Source: Nocardioides immobilis | GTDB lineage: Bacteria; Actinomycetota; Actinomycetes; Propionibacteriales; Nocardioidaceae | Assembly (NCBI RefSeq): GCF_003515065.1 | Contig: NZ_QXGH01000010.1 | Span: 248,001 to 312,000 of the forward strand | Reading direction: 5' to 3' | Length of the DNA stretch: 64,000 bases | Shown here: in pieces, positions 43,613 to 51,839 of the stretch | Position numbering within the stretch: the first letter of the stretch is position 1 | Layout of the letters: each line of letters starts with the position of its first letter | Notes under the pieces: model-generated | What the model saw: only the letters and a program-made list of their open reading frames with translations | The model's database searches: none | What the model was told of the DNA's origin: nothing | Made by a program: the position numbers and the translations under genes

Positions 43613-44086
43613 ATGGATGCCTCCACCCTGGTTTCAGCAGGGGATACGACGTTTGATGTTCGCGACCGGCTCGCGATCATCAATGTGTTGAGCAGTTACG
43701 GCTTCTTTATCGACCATTCTAGGTTTGAAGAGTTCTGCGGCTTGTTCAGCAGTCGTCCGACTGTCGAGATGTGGTGCGGTAAGGATCTTCTGGTTGAAGG
43801 TTGGGAGCAATTCAGGGACCTGGTAATCGCCCGTCAGCAGGCATTCGAGCGCGACAATGTCGAACGCAGGCATGTACTGACGGCAGTCCGCTTCGATGCC
43901 CAGGGCGCACAGGCGGCCTCAGGGCAGGCATACGTGTTGCTCTATTCGACGGAACATGACGCTTCGTCACTCGTGACGACTGGGTGCTACGAATTCACGA
44001 CAGTAAATGAACGTGGGCAGTGGAAGATTGATCGACTGATAGGTCACGTTGATTCGCGGAATTATGGCAAAGGAGTGGGGCGATGA
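43613..44086 (+). CDS. SnoaL-like/NTF2-fold protein
   Basis: A 157-aa protein from ATG 43613 with AGAAGG upstream. The pattern VRDRLAIINVLSSYGFFIDH, SRFEEFCGLFSS, VEGWEQFRDL and RRHVLTAVRFD is that of small SnoaL_4-type NTF2-fold proteins, which act as cyclases, isomerases, dehydratases or binding proteins. Codon third positions are much less GC-rich than in the flanking operons. It is coupled by a 4-nt overlap to the phosphotransferase gene, so the pair was probably acquired together. Confidence 0.8.
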   Translation: MDASTLVSAGDTTFDVRDRLAIINVLSSYGFFIDHSRFEEFCGLFSSRPTVEMWCGKDLLVEGWEQFRDLVIARQQAFERDNVERRHVLTAVRFDAQGAQAASGQAYVLLYSTEHDASSLVTTGCYEFTTVNERGQWKIDRLIGHVDSRNYGKGVGR

Positions 44087-45537
44087 AGGCGCTTCAGACG
44101 ACACCGTTCATCAGGGTCACGATGAACACCATCAGTGCCAGTTCACTCCCGGGCGCGGCGCTCGAGACGCGGCAGATGTCAACGCTGTTAGCGCGTCGCA
44201 TCCTGGCTCGCATGGTCGCGGACGCCGACCGGCTCCCCAACCTGCAATCAGAGGCTATGGACGAATATGCGCGTTGGCTCGCCGACGCAGCCCCATTCCT
44301 ACGCGCCACCGGGGACGCAGATCTCGTCACGGAGCTGGAGCGTCACCTGGAGGCTCGCGATTACGCCGGTACCGAAGTCGCAGTACAGGAGGTTTGCGCA
44401 CGCCTTGCCGTGCAATCGACCCGGCGAGACGGGAAAGACCTCGCGGGCGAACTGCTCCGTCAGGCCGCAGCCGTCCAGCAGTGTGTCGATACCAAGTTCA
44501 TGTCGGCGAACGAAGACCTGCTGGGGATAAAGGACAACGTCGACGTAACCGATGAGGTGCTTGATTCAGAGAAGATCGACAGGCTGACATCGTGGCTGCG
44601 CACACAGTTCCCGAGCAGTCCGAACCTCACGATCAGCAATGTAAGGGCTATTCCCGGCGGATTTTCCAAGCAAACTCTGTTCCTGAGCATCGAGGGCGCA
44701 GAAGGCGTGCCGGAGATGCTCGTCGTACGAATGGACTGGCCCGAAGGTCCCGTCGATACCACTGTCGTAGACGAGTTCGATATCGTTAAGACGCTTCTCG
44801 ACGCAGGTGTCGCGGTGCCGTTCTTGCACGCATTGGAAACCACCGGTGCCGTACTGGGAAGCCCATTCCTTTTGCTCGACAGGGTTGAAGGAGCGCATAT
44901 CGGCGATTTTCTTGACGTGAGCGGCGGCGGCACGGATGTCGCCCTCGACCTTGCCCGGGAGATGGCAGCATTGCATGCCGTGCCGGACTCAGAATTCGGC
45001 GACCGTGTCACCGGTGCTCATGAGAGTGTTCGTGACCGGTTGCTCCGCGAGATCAATGAGTGCGAACGCGATTGGCGCGCGTTGGATAGTCCCTCCATAA
45101 CGTTGGAAATTGCCTTTGCCTGGCTCAAGGACAACATAGAACTGGCCGACGGACCGCGTGCACTCGTCCACAGTGATCTGGGTTGCCACAATATGCTCGT
45201 GGCGAATGACCGCGTCGCCGCGATCATTGATTGGGAGTCAGCCAGGATCGGCACTCCTGCTCAGGACCTTGGCTACGTGTATCCAGCTGTGACTCAGATC
45301 TGCGACTGGAGTGATTTCATGGCCGCCTACCTAGAAGCCGGAGGTAGAGCTCTGACGAAGGCTCAGATCGATTACTACACACTTTGGGGCTTCGTGTGGC
45401 CCTTGGTGAACGTCTGCAAGGCGCGGCTAGGGTTCGAGACCGTGTATCCCGACGATATTCGTATGGCCTACGCGGACGCGTATTTGTCCATCAGGTTCCA
45501 ATCGCGGCTTGCTGGTCAGCTCCAATCACTCCTCTGA
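44083..45537 (+). CDS. phosphotransferase family protein with N-terminal extension
   Basis: A 484-aa protein. The first ~170 residues are a helical extension (TLLARRILARMVADADRLPN, EYARWLADAAPFLRATGDAD). The kinase-like domain starts at AIPGGFSKQTLFLSIEGAEG and has the catalytic loop ALVHSDLGCHNMLVANDRVA and the metal motif IIDWESARIGTPAQDLGYVY. 'H-S-D-L-G-C-H-N' is a variant of the usual 'H-G-D-x-x-x-x-N'. The substrate is unknown. A second type of aminoglycoside-phosphotransferase-fold kinase in the window besides 37673. GC content is lower than in neighbouring genes. Confidence 0.85.
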   Translation: MKALQTTPFIRVTMNTISASSLPGAALETRQMSTLLARRILARMVADADRLPNLQSEAMDEYARWLADAAPFLRATGDADLVTELERHLEARDYAGTEVAVQEVCARLAVQSTRRDGKDLAGELLRQAAAVQQCVDTKFMSANEDLLGIKDNVDVTDEVLDSEKIDRLTSWLRTQFPSSPNLTISNVRAIPGGFSKQTLFLSIEGAEGVPEMLVVRMDWPEGPVDTTVVDEFDIVKTLLDAGVAVPFLHALETTGAVLGSPFLLLDRVEGAHIGDFLDVSGGGTDVALDLAREMAALHAVPDSEFGDRVTGAHESVRDRLLREINECERDWRALDSPSITLEIAFAWLKDNIELADGPRALVHSDLGCHNMLVANDRVAAIIDWESARIGTPAQDLGYVYPAVTQICDWSDFMAAYLEAGGRALTKAQIDYYTLWGFVWPLVNVCKARLGFETVYPDDIRMAYADAYLSIRFQSRLAGQLQSLL

Positions 45538-45539
45538 TG

Positions 45540-46950
45540 CGATGAAGGAGCGGGGCCTCGCTCCTCGTGCGTCCCCCGCGGATGCTGGGGGTGTACTCAA
45601 CGTCGACGACGAAGGAGGCCCCTCATGTCAGAGTACGCAGGTAAGCAGTTCGTCGGTATCGATCTTCACCGGCGGCGCAGTGTGATCGTCCGGACGACCG
45701 AGTCCGGTGAGGTGTTGGAGTCGGTCCGGATCCTCAACGACGTCGAGAGCCTGGAGCGGGTGATCGCGCGTGGCGGGGAGGATCCGGAGGTGGTCCTGGA
45801 GGCGACCTACGGTTGGTACTGGGCTGTCGACGCTCTCCAAGCTGCGGGCGCGAACGTGCACCTGGCCCACCCGTTGGGGGTGAAGGCGTTTGAGTACCGC
45901 CGGGTGAAGAACGACTTCCGTGACGCCACCGATCTGGCTGACTTGCTGCGGCTGGGCCGGCTGCCCGAGGCGTGGATCGCACCACCGGCCACCCGGGAGC
46001 TGCGCGAGCTGGTGCGGCACCGGGCCAAGCTGGTCGCGTTGCGCAGCCACTGCAAGGCCGAGGTACACGCGGTGCTGGCCAAGTGCGGGATCCAGGTGCT
46101 GATGAGCGACCTGTTCGGCATCGACGGCACCGCGTTGCTGGACCGGCTGCAACTGCCCGCCCCCTATGCGGCCCGGATCGCCTCGCTGCGCCGGCTGCTG
46201 GAGGACCTGGAGTTCGAGATCGACCTGTTCACCAATCTGGTCCAAGGCCAGGTCCGTACCGACCCCGGTTACGTGGCGCTGCAGCAGATCCCCGGGATAG
46301 GCCCGGTACTCGGGGCAGTGTTCCTCGCCGAGGTTGGCGACGTCTCTCGGTTCGCTACCGCACCGCAGCTGGCCTGTTGGGCCGGGCTGACCCCCAAGCA
46401 CCACGAGTCCGACACCCACGTGCACCGCGGCCGGATCACCAAGCAGGGATCCCGGCTGGTGCGCTGGGCTGCGGTGGAGTCGGTCCAACTGGTCGGCCCC
46501 CGCACCCGGGTCGGCGCGCTGCGGGACCGGGTCGCGGCACGACGCGGGAGGAACATCGGCAAGGTCGCCGCGGCCCGGCTGCAGATGGAGTACGTCTATT
46601 ACGCGCTGCGCGACGGTCACGTCCGCGCACTGCAGCACCCATCGCGGGAGTCGGCATGAACGGCCCCGACAGGTTCCCGGTCGGTCGCGAGGCCGTGCAG
46701 GTCATGACCCCCGTCCACGGCGAGGTCGCGCTTTCAGATTGACCCCGACCGACCGGACTGGCGCACCCCATCATGCCGCCCGGCCACGACCAACAGGGCC
46801 GATCACGCGGCGAAGGGATGACCGAGCAGCCACACTGGCCTGCTCCCCACGGCAAAGCACCGGCACTGATGCGAGCCACGTCCACCAAGCCCCCACCAAG
46901 CTCCACCGAGACGACTCCGTGAGGAGAGCGACTGCCCCTCCCGACCCCCT
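45540..46950 (+). mobile_element. IS110-family insertion sequence
   Basis: The element contains an intact transposase (45625-46659) with only ~85 nt of non-coding DNA on the left and about 300 nt on the right before the IS3 element. IS110 elements lack classical terminal inverted repeats, so exact ends cannot be set by eye; the limits given are approximate. A GGAGCG/CGCTCC hairpin near 45547-45564 lies in the left flank. Confidence 0.6.
45625..46659 (+). CDS. IS110-family transposase (DEDD recombinase)
   Basis: A 344-aa full-length transposase from ATG 45625 with GAAGGAGG upstream. The N-terminal RuvC-like domain has its acidic residues in KQFVGIDLHRRRSVI, EATYGWYW and EYRRVKNDFRDATDLADLL. 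The C-terminal transposase_20 domain begins QQIPGIGPVLGAVFLAEVGD and includes LACWAGLTPKHHESDTHVHR and ITKQGSRLVRWAAVESVQ, with the catalytic Ser region. IS110 enzymes recombine DNA under the guidance of an element-encoded bridge RNA. It differs clearly from the IS110 fragment at 1620. Confidence 0.95.
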   Translation: MSEYAGKQFVGIDLHRRRSVIVRTTESGEVLESVRILNDVESLERVIARGGEDPEVVLEATYGWYWAVDALQAAGANVHLAHPLGVKAFEYRRVKNDFRDATDLADLLRLGRLPEAWIAPPATRELRELVRHRAKLVALRSHCKAEVHAVLAKCGIQVLMSDLFGIDGTALLDRLQLPAPYAARIASLRRLLEDLEFEIDLFTNLVQGQVRTDPGYVALQQIPGIGPVLGAVFLAEVGDVSRFATAPQLACWAGLTPKHHESDTHVHRGRITKQGSRLVRWAAVESVQLVGPRTRVGALRDRVAARRGRNIGKVAAARLQMEYVYYALRDGHVRALQHPSRESA

Positions 46951-46958
46951 CGACAACC
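46660..46958 (+). ncRNA. candidate IS110 bridge RNA region
   Basis: These ~300 non-coding nt follow the IS110 transposase and contain no supported gene. IS110-family elements encode a structured bridge RNA in a non-coding end, and in the IS1111-type arrangement this is downstream of the transposase. The left flank here is too short, so this is the more likely location. Assignment is by position only; no structure was computed. Confidence 0.3.
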
Positions 46959-47024
46959 TGAACAGGATGCGCTGGGCTTCCCCTCGTAGCGTGGAGACAT
47001 CGCCTTTGAGGAGATGAGTTGGCG

Positions 47025-47324
47025 ATGACGACGAGGAACTATCGGAAGTACGACGAGGACTTCAAGCAGGGCGCGGTGCGGCTGGTCATCGAGACCGGGA
47101 AGCCGATCGCGCAGGTGGCCCGGGACCTGGGCGTCAATGACGGCACGCTGGGCAACTGGTGTGCCAAGGCCCGCGCTGCTGCCGGCGAGGGCAATGGTGA
47201 GTTGAGCGAGTCCGAGCGGGCTGAGCTGGCCCGGCTGCGCAAGGAGAACACCGAGCTGCGGATGCAGCGTGATGTGCTCAAGCGTTCGGTGGCCCTCTGG
47301 GTGGACGAGGCGATGGGCCGGTAG
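47025..47324 (+). CDS. IS3-family transposase orfA
   Basis: A 99-aa HTH protein (ATG 47025; a TTG at 47019 is an alternative). It reads RKYDEDFKQGAVRLVIETGK, PIAQVARDLGVNDGTLGNWC and ends in the coiled coil ERAELARLRKENTELRMQRD before VLKRSVALW. This is the usual DNA-binding OrfA of IS3 elements, which recognises the terminal repeats and normally forms OrfAB by frameshifting. Confidence 0.9.
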   Translation: MTTRNYRKYDEDFKQGAVRLVIETGKPIAQVARDLGVNDGTLGNWCAKARAAAGEGNGELSESERAELARLRKENTELRMQRDVLKRSVALWVDEAMGR

Positions 47325-47326
47325 CG

Positions 47327-48225
47327 GTGGCCACTTTCATCGCCGCCCAGAGGGCAGAGCACGGGGTGCCACACGCGACCGCGTGCCGGGCGCTGTCGGT
47401 CAGCCCGGCGTGGTTCTACAAGAGGCATGGCGACCCCTCGCCGCAGCACGCCCGCCGCGAGCAGCTGAAGGTCGAGATCGCTCGGCTGTTCGCCAAGCAT
47501 CGTGGCCGCTACGGGTCCCCGCGGATCACCGCGGACCTGCGTGATGAGGGCTGGCGGGTCAGCGAGAACACCGTCGCGGCCTTGATGCGTGAGCTCGGGT
47601 TGGCTGCTCGGCGCAAACGGCGCCGCAAGCAGACCACCCGGCAGGGCCGCGGAAGTGGCGGGCACCGGACCTGATCGGCCGGAACTTCGGCACCGATCGG
47701 CTCAACCACAAGTGGTACGGGGACGGCACCGAGATCCCCACCGATGAGGGCAAGCTCTACCTCGACTCGGTGTTGGACATGGGCTCGCGGCGCATCGTCG
47801 GGTTCGGGATCGGTGAGCACCATGACGCCGACCTGGCCACCGCGGCACTGCGGATGGCGGTCGCGGTCCGTGGCGGCAAGGACAACCTGGGCGAGGTGAT
47901 CATGCACACCGACCAGGGCAGCGAGTACACCGCGAAGAACTTCCAGGCCGCCTGCGGCCGGGTCGGGGTCACCCAGTCGATGGGCAGGGTCGGCTCGGCG
48001 CTGGACAACGCGGTCATCGAGAGCTGGCACTCCACCGTGGAGTTCGAGCTGCGTCAGCTCGAGCACTTCCCCACCCAGGCCCAGGCCCGTCGACGGGTCG
48101 CGGCGTGGATCGAGGAGTACAACCACGACCGGCGACACTCCTCCCTGGGGATGCGTTCCCCGATCGGCTACGAGCTCGCCCTGCGCGCCGGTGACCTCGC
48201 GCAGCACAAGGAGCAGGCGGCATGA
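47327..48225 (+). pseudogene. IS3-family transposase orfB, frameshifted
   Basis: The first frame from GTG 47327 (MATFIAAQRAEHGVPHATAC ... GRYGSPRITADLRDEGWRVS) stops at 47672-47674. About 47655 the coding moves to another frame: KWRAPDLIGRNFGTDRLNHK, then WYGDGTEIPTDEGKLYLDSV (first Asp), VIMHTDQGSEYTAKNF (second Asp) and ALDNAVIESWHSTVEFELRQ (Glu), ending at 48225. All three DDE residues are present, so one missing base near 47655 broke the gene. This is not at the programmed orfA/orfB frameshift site, so it is a mutation or a sequencing error. Confidence 0.85.
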
Positions 48226-48392
48226 ACGACCGGAACCCGCGCAACGAGCGTGACCGCGTCCTCGTCGACGTCAAGGCCAAGCCCTCCGGGTGGCCGATGG
48301 CCAGCCTTGACCCCGACTCCGGGCGCGGTCGCCGAGCGACGAGCGGGATGCCGGCCCCCGAGATCCGACAAATTCAGGTCTCTACGGTTTCA

Positions 48393-49101
48393 GGGGATTG
48401 CCGCGATCGTCCTCGCCCGGGCCGCGGCCGAGACCGGGCACCTCGACCAAACAGGCGTCGACCCCGCTCGCCTCGAACGCGGCCTCACCACCGCAGGAGA
48501 AGCCTGGATGGGCCTCGCGCGCCGCTGGCGCGACCTCATGCCCCAGGGCACCCGCCTCGACCCCGCGCTTGGTGCGGCCGCGGGCCAGCTGCGCGCCACC
48601 TGCCGCGAACTCACCCACGACAACGACCAACTCGCCGACGCGGCCACCATCGCCCAGCGCGTCGACCTGGCAGAGGCCCTGCCCGTCCTCGCCCGCTACG
48701 TCGACGCCGCGGCCGAGCTCGCCGAGGCCACCAAGCCCGCGCTCCGCGATCCCGACCTCCTCGCGCCGTCCCGAGCCGTCGCACGACGTCTCGCCCAAGA
48801 CATCGAAGACGGCCTCCTCCCAGACAACTCCGACGCCCTACGCAGTGACCTCATCGCGATCGCGGCCCGCAGCAACCGGCCCGGACCGGTGCCGGTGCAG
48901 TTGCTCGACGCGCTGGAGGAAGCAGCGTCGAATGCGAGCCGCAGCTCTGTGGCCGCGGCCAACGCGATTGCCGCTGGGACGCAGGCTCTGCGACCGGCGA
49001 CGGGCGTGCCCGGCGATGAGGATGCGATGGGAAACGAACCCCGTCAGGCGCTCATGATCATGACTCCTTCGCCGGACCTGTCCCGGACCCCGCGGCGGTG
49101 A
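48393..49101 (+). pseudogene. 3' part of a gene truncated by the IS3 element
   Basis: Directly after the IS3 right end a frame of about 235 codons runs to 49101 (FQGIAAIVLARAAAETGHLD, GLARRWRDLMPQGTRLDPAL, ELTHDNDQLADAATIAQRVD). It is helical, rich in Ala, Leu, Arg and Asp, with very GC-rich third positions, and has no start of its own. The N-terminal part is missing and is not found on the other side of the element. I do not recognise the family; similar helical proteins accompany actinobacterial conjugative elements. Confidence 0.6.
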
Positions 49102-49396
49102 CCAAACGCGAAGGGTCGCGGGCGAGGGCCGGATACCGGAACCGGTCGGAGTCACGCCGAAACGAAACCGGGCAGCCGGGCAGATCTTCTAAAGGCACGA
49201 CGCCCTGCAGCCGCAGCGTTGGGTGCATGCCCGGAGACGCGGAGCGGTTCCGAATGCCCGCCGATGACCCGCCAGTGATTGTCAGCGACCGGGACCGGGA
49301 CATCGCGGACATCACCCCCAATCCGGGACCCGTTCTTCCCGGGGCGCGCCGACCTCGCGTTGGCGAGGGAGGAATGACCGTTGGGGGCGCCGCCAC

Positions 49397-49900
49397 ATGC
49401 TGGTAGCAGGAACGGGGGGTCTTCGGGGCTGCTTCGTTGGCGCGGCCAGCGCGGACTCGAGCAGCGATCTGATCGGCTGGCGGGCGCTCCTGGGTGTCGG
49501 CGCTGCGATCATCATGCCGGGCACGCTGTCGACGATCACCGCTGCCTTCCCGTTGGATCGGCGGGCGCACGGTGTGGCGATCTGGTCGGGCTTCGCGGCC
49601 GCAGGCGTGATCCTCGGCCTCTTGGCGGCAGGTGCGCTTCTCGAGCGGTGAGACTGGTCCTCCATTTTCGTCTCGTTCGGCAGTCCTCGCCGACATCGAC
49701 GGGCAGTCGGCCGTCGTACTCGCTCCCAACATCAAGGAGGACGAGCGTCGGCGAACCGACTTCGCCGGCGCGATCCTGAGCTCGATCGGCATCGGAGACC
49801 TGGTTTACGCCATCATCGAGGGCAACGCGCGGGGCTGGACCCATGGCCTCGTGCTTGCCAGCGGACTCATTGCCCTCGCCGCGTTTCGCCGGGCACGCCG
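49397..49900 (+). pseudogene. MFS (EmrB/QacA-type, DHA2) transporter fragment
   Basis: Two frames make one transporter fragment. The first gives GWRALLGVGAAIIMPGTLST, ITAAFPLDRRAHGVAIWSGF and AAAGVILGLLAAGALLER, the 'G-x-G-A-A-x-x-M-P-x-T-L-S' motif of DHA2 exporters. After 49651 the second frame continues with DERRRTDFAGAILSSIGIGD and EGNARGWTHGLVLASGLIAL. Start and the last two thirds are missing. The region is frameshifted and truncated at about 49900, where an IS5 remnant begins. Confidence 0.75.
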
Positions 49901-49924
49901 TGGCTCTTCACGTTCAGGCCCTCG

Positions 49925-50045
49925 CGCTGGGCGCCGACAGGCACCGAGATCCGGGCGTGCGTGACCACACAGCCCAGCGGGATGCCGCCTGTGTCGCTCA
50001 ACAGGGAGCGCTTGGTACCTTTGCCGCCCGCGACGGCGACGGGCG
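49925..50045 (-). pseudogene. IS5-family transposase remnant
   Basis: Minus-strand translation gives AGGKGTKRSLLSDTGGIPLG and CVVTHA, matching the 'G-x-G-T-K-x-S-L-L-x-D-x-x-G-x-P-L-x' region near the first catalytic Asp of IS5-type DDE transposases. Only about 40 residues are recognisable. It lies between the MFS and recombinase fragments. Confidence 0.5.
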
Positions 50046-50470
50046 GATGGCGTGGCGGATGCGGGCCCGGCACCGGCTGCTCGAGCCCGAGCGTCCGGTC
50101 GAGCGGGCCAGTGACGCCGAGATCGTCGCGCAGTTGCACGCGTGTCGTTCGGCGCGCGACCGGCTGATCGTGGCGCTGATGGCACGCGCCGGGCTGCGCC
50201 GCGGCGAGCTGTGCGGCTGCGGCGCAGCGACGTGCACCTGCTCACCAACTCCCGAGCATTGGCATGCGAGGTCGCTCGGGCGCACCTGCATGTGGTGCGC
50301 CGTGAGGACAATCCCAATGGGGCATGGGCGAAGTCGCGCCGGCAGCGCAGCGTCCCGCTGGACTTCCTTGTCGTGCAGGCGTTCGACACCTACGTCCTCG
50401 AGCGGCCGAGCGTGCCGCGGGCCGCGGACGGTGTCTGGCCCTGGTCGAGGCCGTCCACGGCAGCCTCGTG
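50041..50470 (+). pseudogene. tyrosine recombinase/phage integrase fragment
   Basis: The first frame reads ACRSARDRLIVALMARAGLR and RGELCG, with the catalytic Arg in the 'G-L-R-R-G-E-L' box I. After a frameshift near 50210 the second frame reads RRSDVHLLTNSRALACEVAR, VRREDNPNGAWAKSRRQRSV and PLDFLVVQAFDTYVLERPS, covering the catalytic Lys beta-hairpin. The box II His-x-x-Arg and Tyr are not found, so the enzyme is inactive. It is a relic of an integrated element. Confidence 0.75.
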
Positions 50471-50608
50471 GCCTGCCGCTCGGCCTCCATACCGGGAGCG
50501 CTTTGCCAGTGATGCTCATCCGCTGGTCGCAGACCGTAGGTCCGGGGTTGCTTGGGTTCCGGGCACCACGTCCGGAAGGTTCAGGCATGATGCGTGAACG
50601 GCTCTTGG

Positions 50609-51622
50609 TCAGCGCGGCCTGGCGAGTTCGCGCGGTGGCGCGGTGGTGGCGCGCTCGACGAGGCTGGGTGGGACGACTACGTGGCGGGCAGGTGCTTCCC
50701 GTCGTTTCACACGCGTGAGCACGGATCGGGTGGCTTCTGCGCCGATCTGGGTGGCGAACTGGTCGACGGTCGTGAGCGAGATCGTTTGGAAGGCCGCGAC
50801 GGGGGTGTTGTCGTATCCGACTACCGACATGTCGTGCGGAACTCGCATGTCGGCCTCGGTGAGCGCGTCGATTACTCCGAAGGCGCACACGTCGTTGCCT
50901 GCGAAAATGGCGGTCACGGGTTCGGGGCTTGCAAGGAGCTGGCGAGTCGCCTCGTACCCGCCCATCTCGGTCATCGGCGCGTGGATCACCAGGTCCTCCA
51001 GTGTGAGGTGCAGCATGGCGGCTCGGTAGCCTTCGATCCGCTCGGTCCCTGCGTGCTCGCCTTCGTCGGCGACCATCGCGATCCGGGTGTGGCCGAGCGC
51101 CACAAGGTGGTCGACGGCCAGTCTCGCCCCTGCGCGGTTGTCGCTGACCACCGTGTCGACGCGCGGGACCCGTGGGGTCTGGGTCAGGGTGACAAGGGGA
51201 GCGGAGCGTGCTGCCTCGATCAGGACCGAGCGGGGCAGCTTTTCGGTTACGGCGATAATGCCGTCCACCTGGAGCTCCAGCAGGCGCCCAAGCATGTCCT
51301 CTTCGGTTTGGCTGCGCCGCTGGCCTCTGACGATGAGGGATGTGTACCCGTGGTCCTCGGCTACCGCGTCGATGCCGTCGAGGATCATGCTGAAGAACGG
51401 GTTGTGTAGTTCGCTGACGAGCACGCCGATGGAGTGCGACTTGCGGTGGCGCAGGGTTCGTGCCGCCGCGTTCGGGCGATAGCCGAGCTCTTCCATCGCG
51501 CGGAGGATGGCCGACCGCGCTTCCTCGCTCACTAGTGGTGAGCCAGCGAGTACCCGGGACACCGAAGACTTCGACACCCCAGCGCGCGCTGCGACATCAA
51601 TGATTGTCGGTGCGCGTCCCAT
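50609..51622 (-). CDS. LacI family transcriptional regulator of the inositol locus
   Basis: A 337-aa regulator. ATG 51622 gives MGRAPTIIDVAARAGVSKSS, the normal LacI HTH start (VSRVLAGSPLVSEEARSAIL and GYRPNAAARTLR follow); the frame upstream to 51982 is non-coding. The periplasmic-binding-protein-like domain is complete (SIGVLVSELHNPFFSMILDG, VDGIIAVTEKLP, FAGNDVCAFGVIDALTEADM, VGYDNTPVA). It is divergent from the inositol operon and probably represses it until an inositol-pathway intermediate binds. One operator-like site is 2 nt upstream of its own start, so it is probably self-regulated. Confidence 0.93.
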   Translation of the reverse strand: MGRAPTIIDVAARAGVSKSSVSRVLAGSPLVSEEARSAILRAMEELGYRPNAAARTLRHRKSHSIGVLVSELHNPFFSMILDGIDAVAEDHGYTSLIVRGQRRSQTEEDMLGRLLELQVDGIIAVTEKLPRSVLIEAARSAPLVTLTQTPRVPRVDTVVSDNRAGARLAVDHLVALGHTRIAMVADEGEHAGTERIEGYRAAMLHLTLEDLVIHAPMTEMGGYEATRQLLASPEPVTAIFAGNDVCAFGVIDALTEADMRVPHDMSVVGYDNTPVAAFQTISLTTVDQFATQIGAEATRSVLTRVKRREAPARHVVVPPSLVERATTAPPRELARPR

Positions 51623-51624
51623 GC

Positions 51625-51638
51625 TGGGAACGATCCCA
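51625..51638. promoter_or_regulatory. LacI-type operator O1 at the regulator start
   Basis: TGGGAACGATCCCA is a near-perfect dyad with central CG, characteristic of LacI-family sites. It ends 2 nt upstream of the lacI-type start codon and would block its translation region and transcription. It matches the two sites at 51737 and 51760. Confidence 0.8.
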
Positions 51639-51714
51639 GGGTGCCGCGTCACTGTCAAACCTCCGAGCCGAAGTCTCCCGCAGAAGTGCTCGTCTAGCGA
51701 ACAGAAACTAGGGC

Positions 51715-51750
51715 TTGACAGGGAAGTCCGAGGTGCTGGTAACGTTCCCA
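51715..51750 (+). promoter_or_regulatory. probable iol promoter with operator O2 over the -10 region
   Basis: TTGACA (51715-51720) is a consensus -35. The -10 region 17-19 nt downstream falls in TGGTAACGTTCCCA (51737-51750), an operator-like dyad related to O1. A repressor bound there would exclude RNA polymerase from the promoter of the inositol operon. Confidence 0.7.
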
Positions 51751-51759
51751 CTGTGAGGG

Positions 51760-51773
51760 TGGTCACGTTCCCA
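51760..51773 (+). promoter_or_regulatory. LacI-type operator O3
   Basis: TGGTCACGTTCCCA repeats O2 with two changes and lies 23 bp further downstream, about two helical turns, so two repressor dimers could bind the same face of DNA. It lies between the promoter and the iolE-like start. Confidence 0.78.
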
Positions 51774-51839
51774 GATCGGGGCGAATCCACCCAGTAGCCC
51801 GGCCTATTGGGCCTGAATGTCATTGCAGAAGGAGATGCC

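Larger units (their letters stand above)
46959..48392 (+). mobile_element. IS3-family insertion sequence
   Basis: The element carries orfA (47025) and orfB (47327). A left end TGAAC... at 46959 and a right end ...GGTTTCA at 48392 (reverse complement TGAAACC) give the TG...CA termini expected for IS3 elements, but the inverted repeats are imperfect and these limits are estimates. It interrupts a gene whose 3' part continues from 48393. Confidence 0.6.

Noticed and set aside
47640..47674. Programmed frameshift in IS3 orfB
   Set aside because: Programmed -1 frameshifting occurs between orfA and orfB; this break is inside orfB and needs a missing base.
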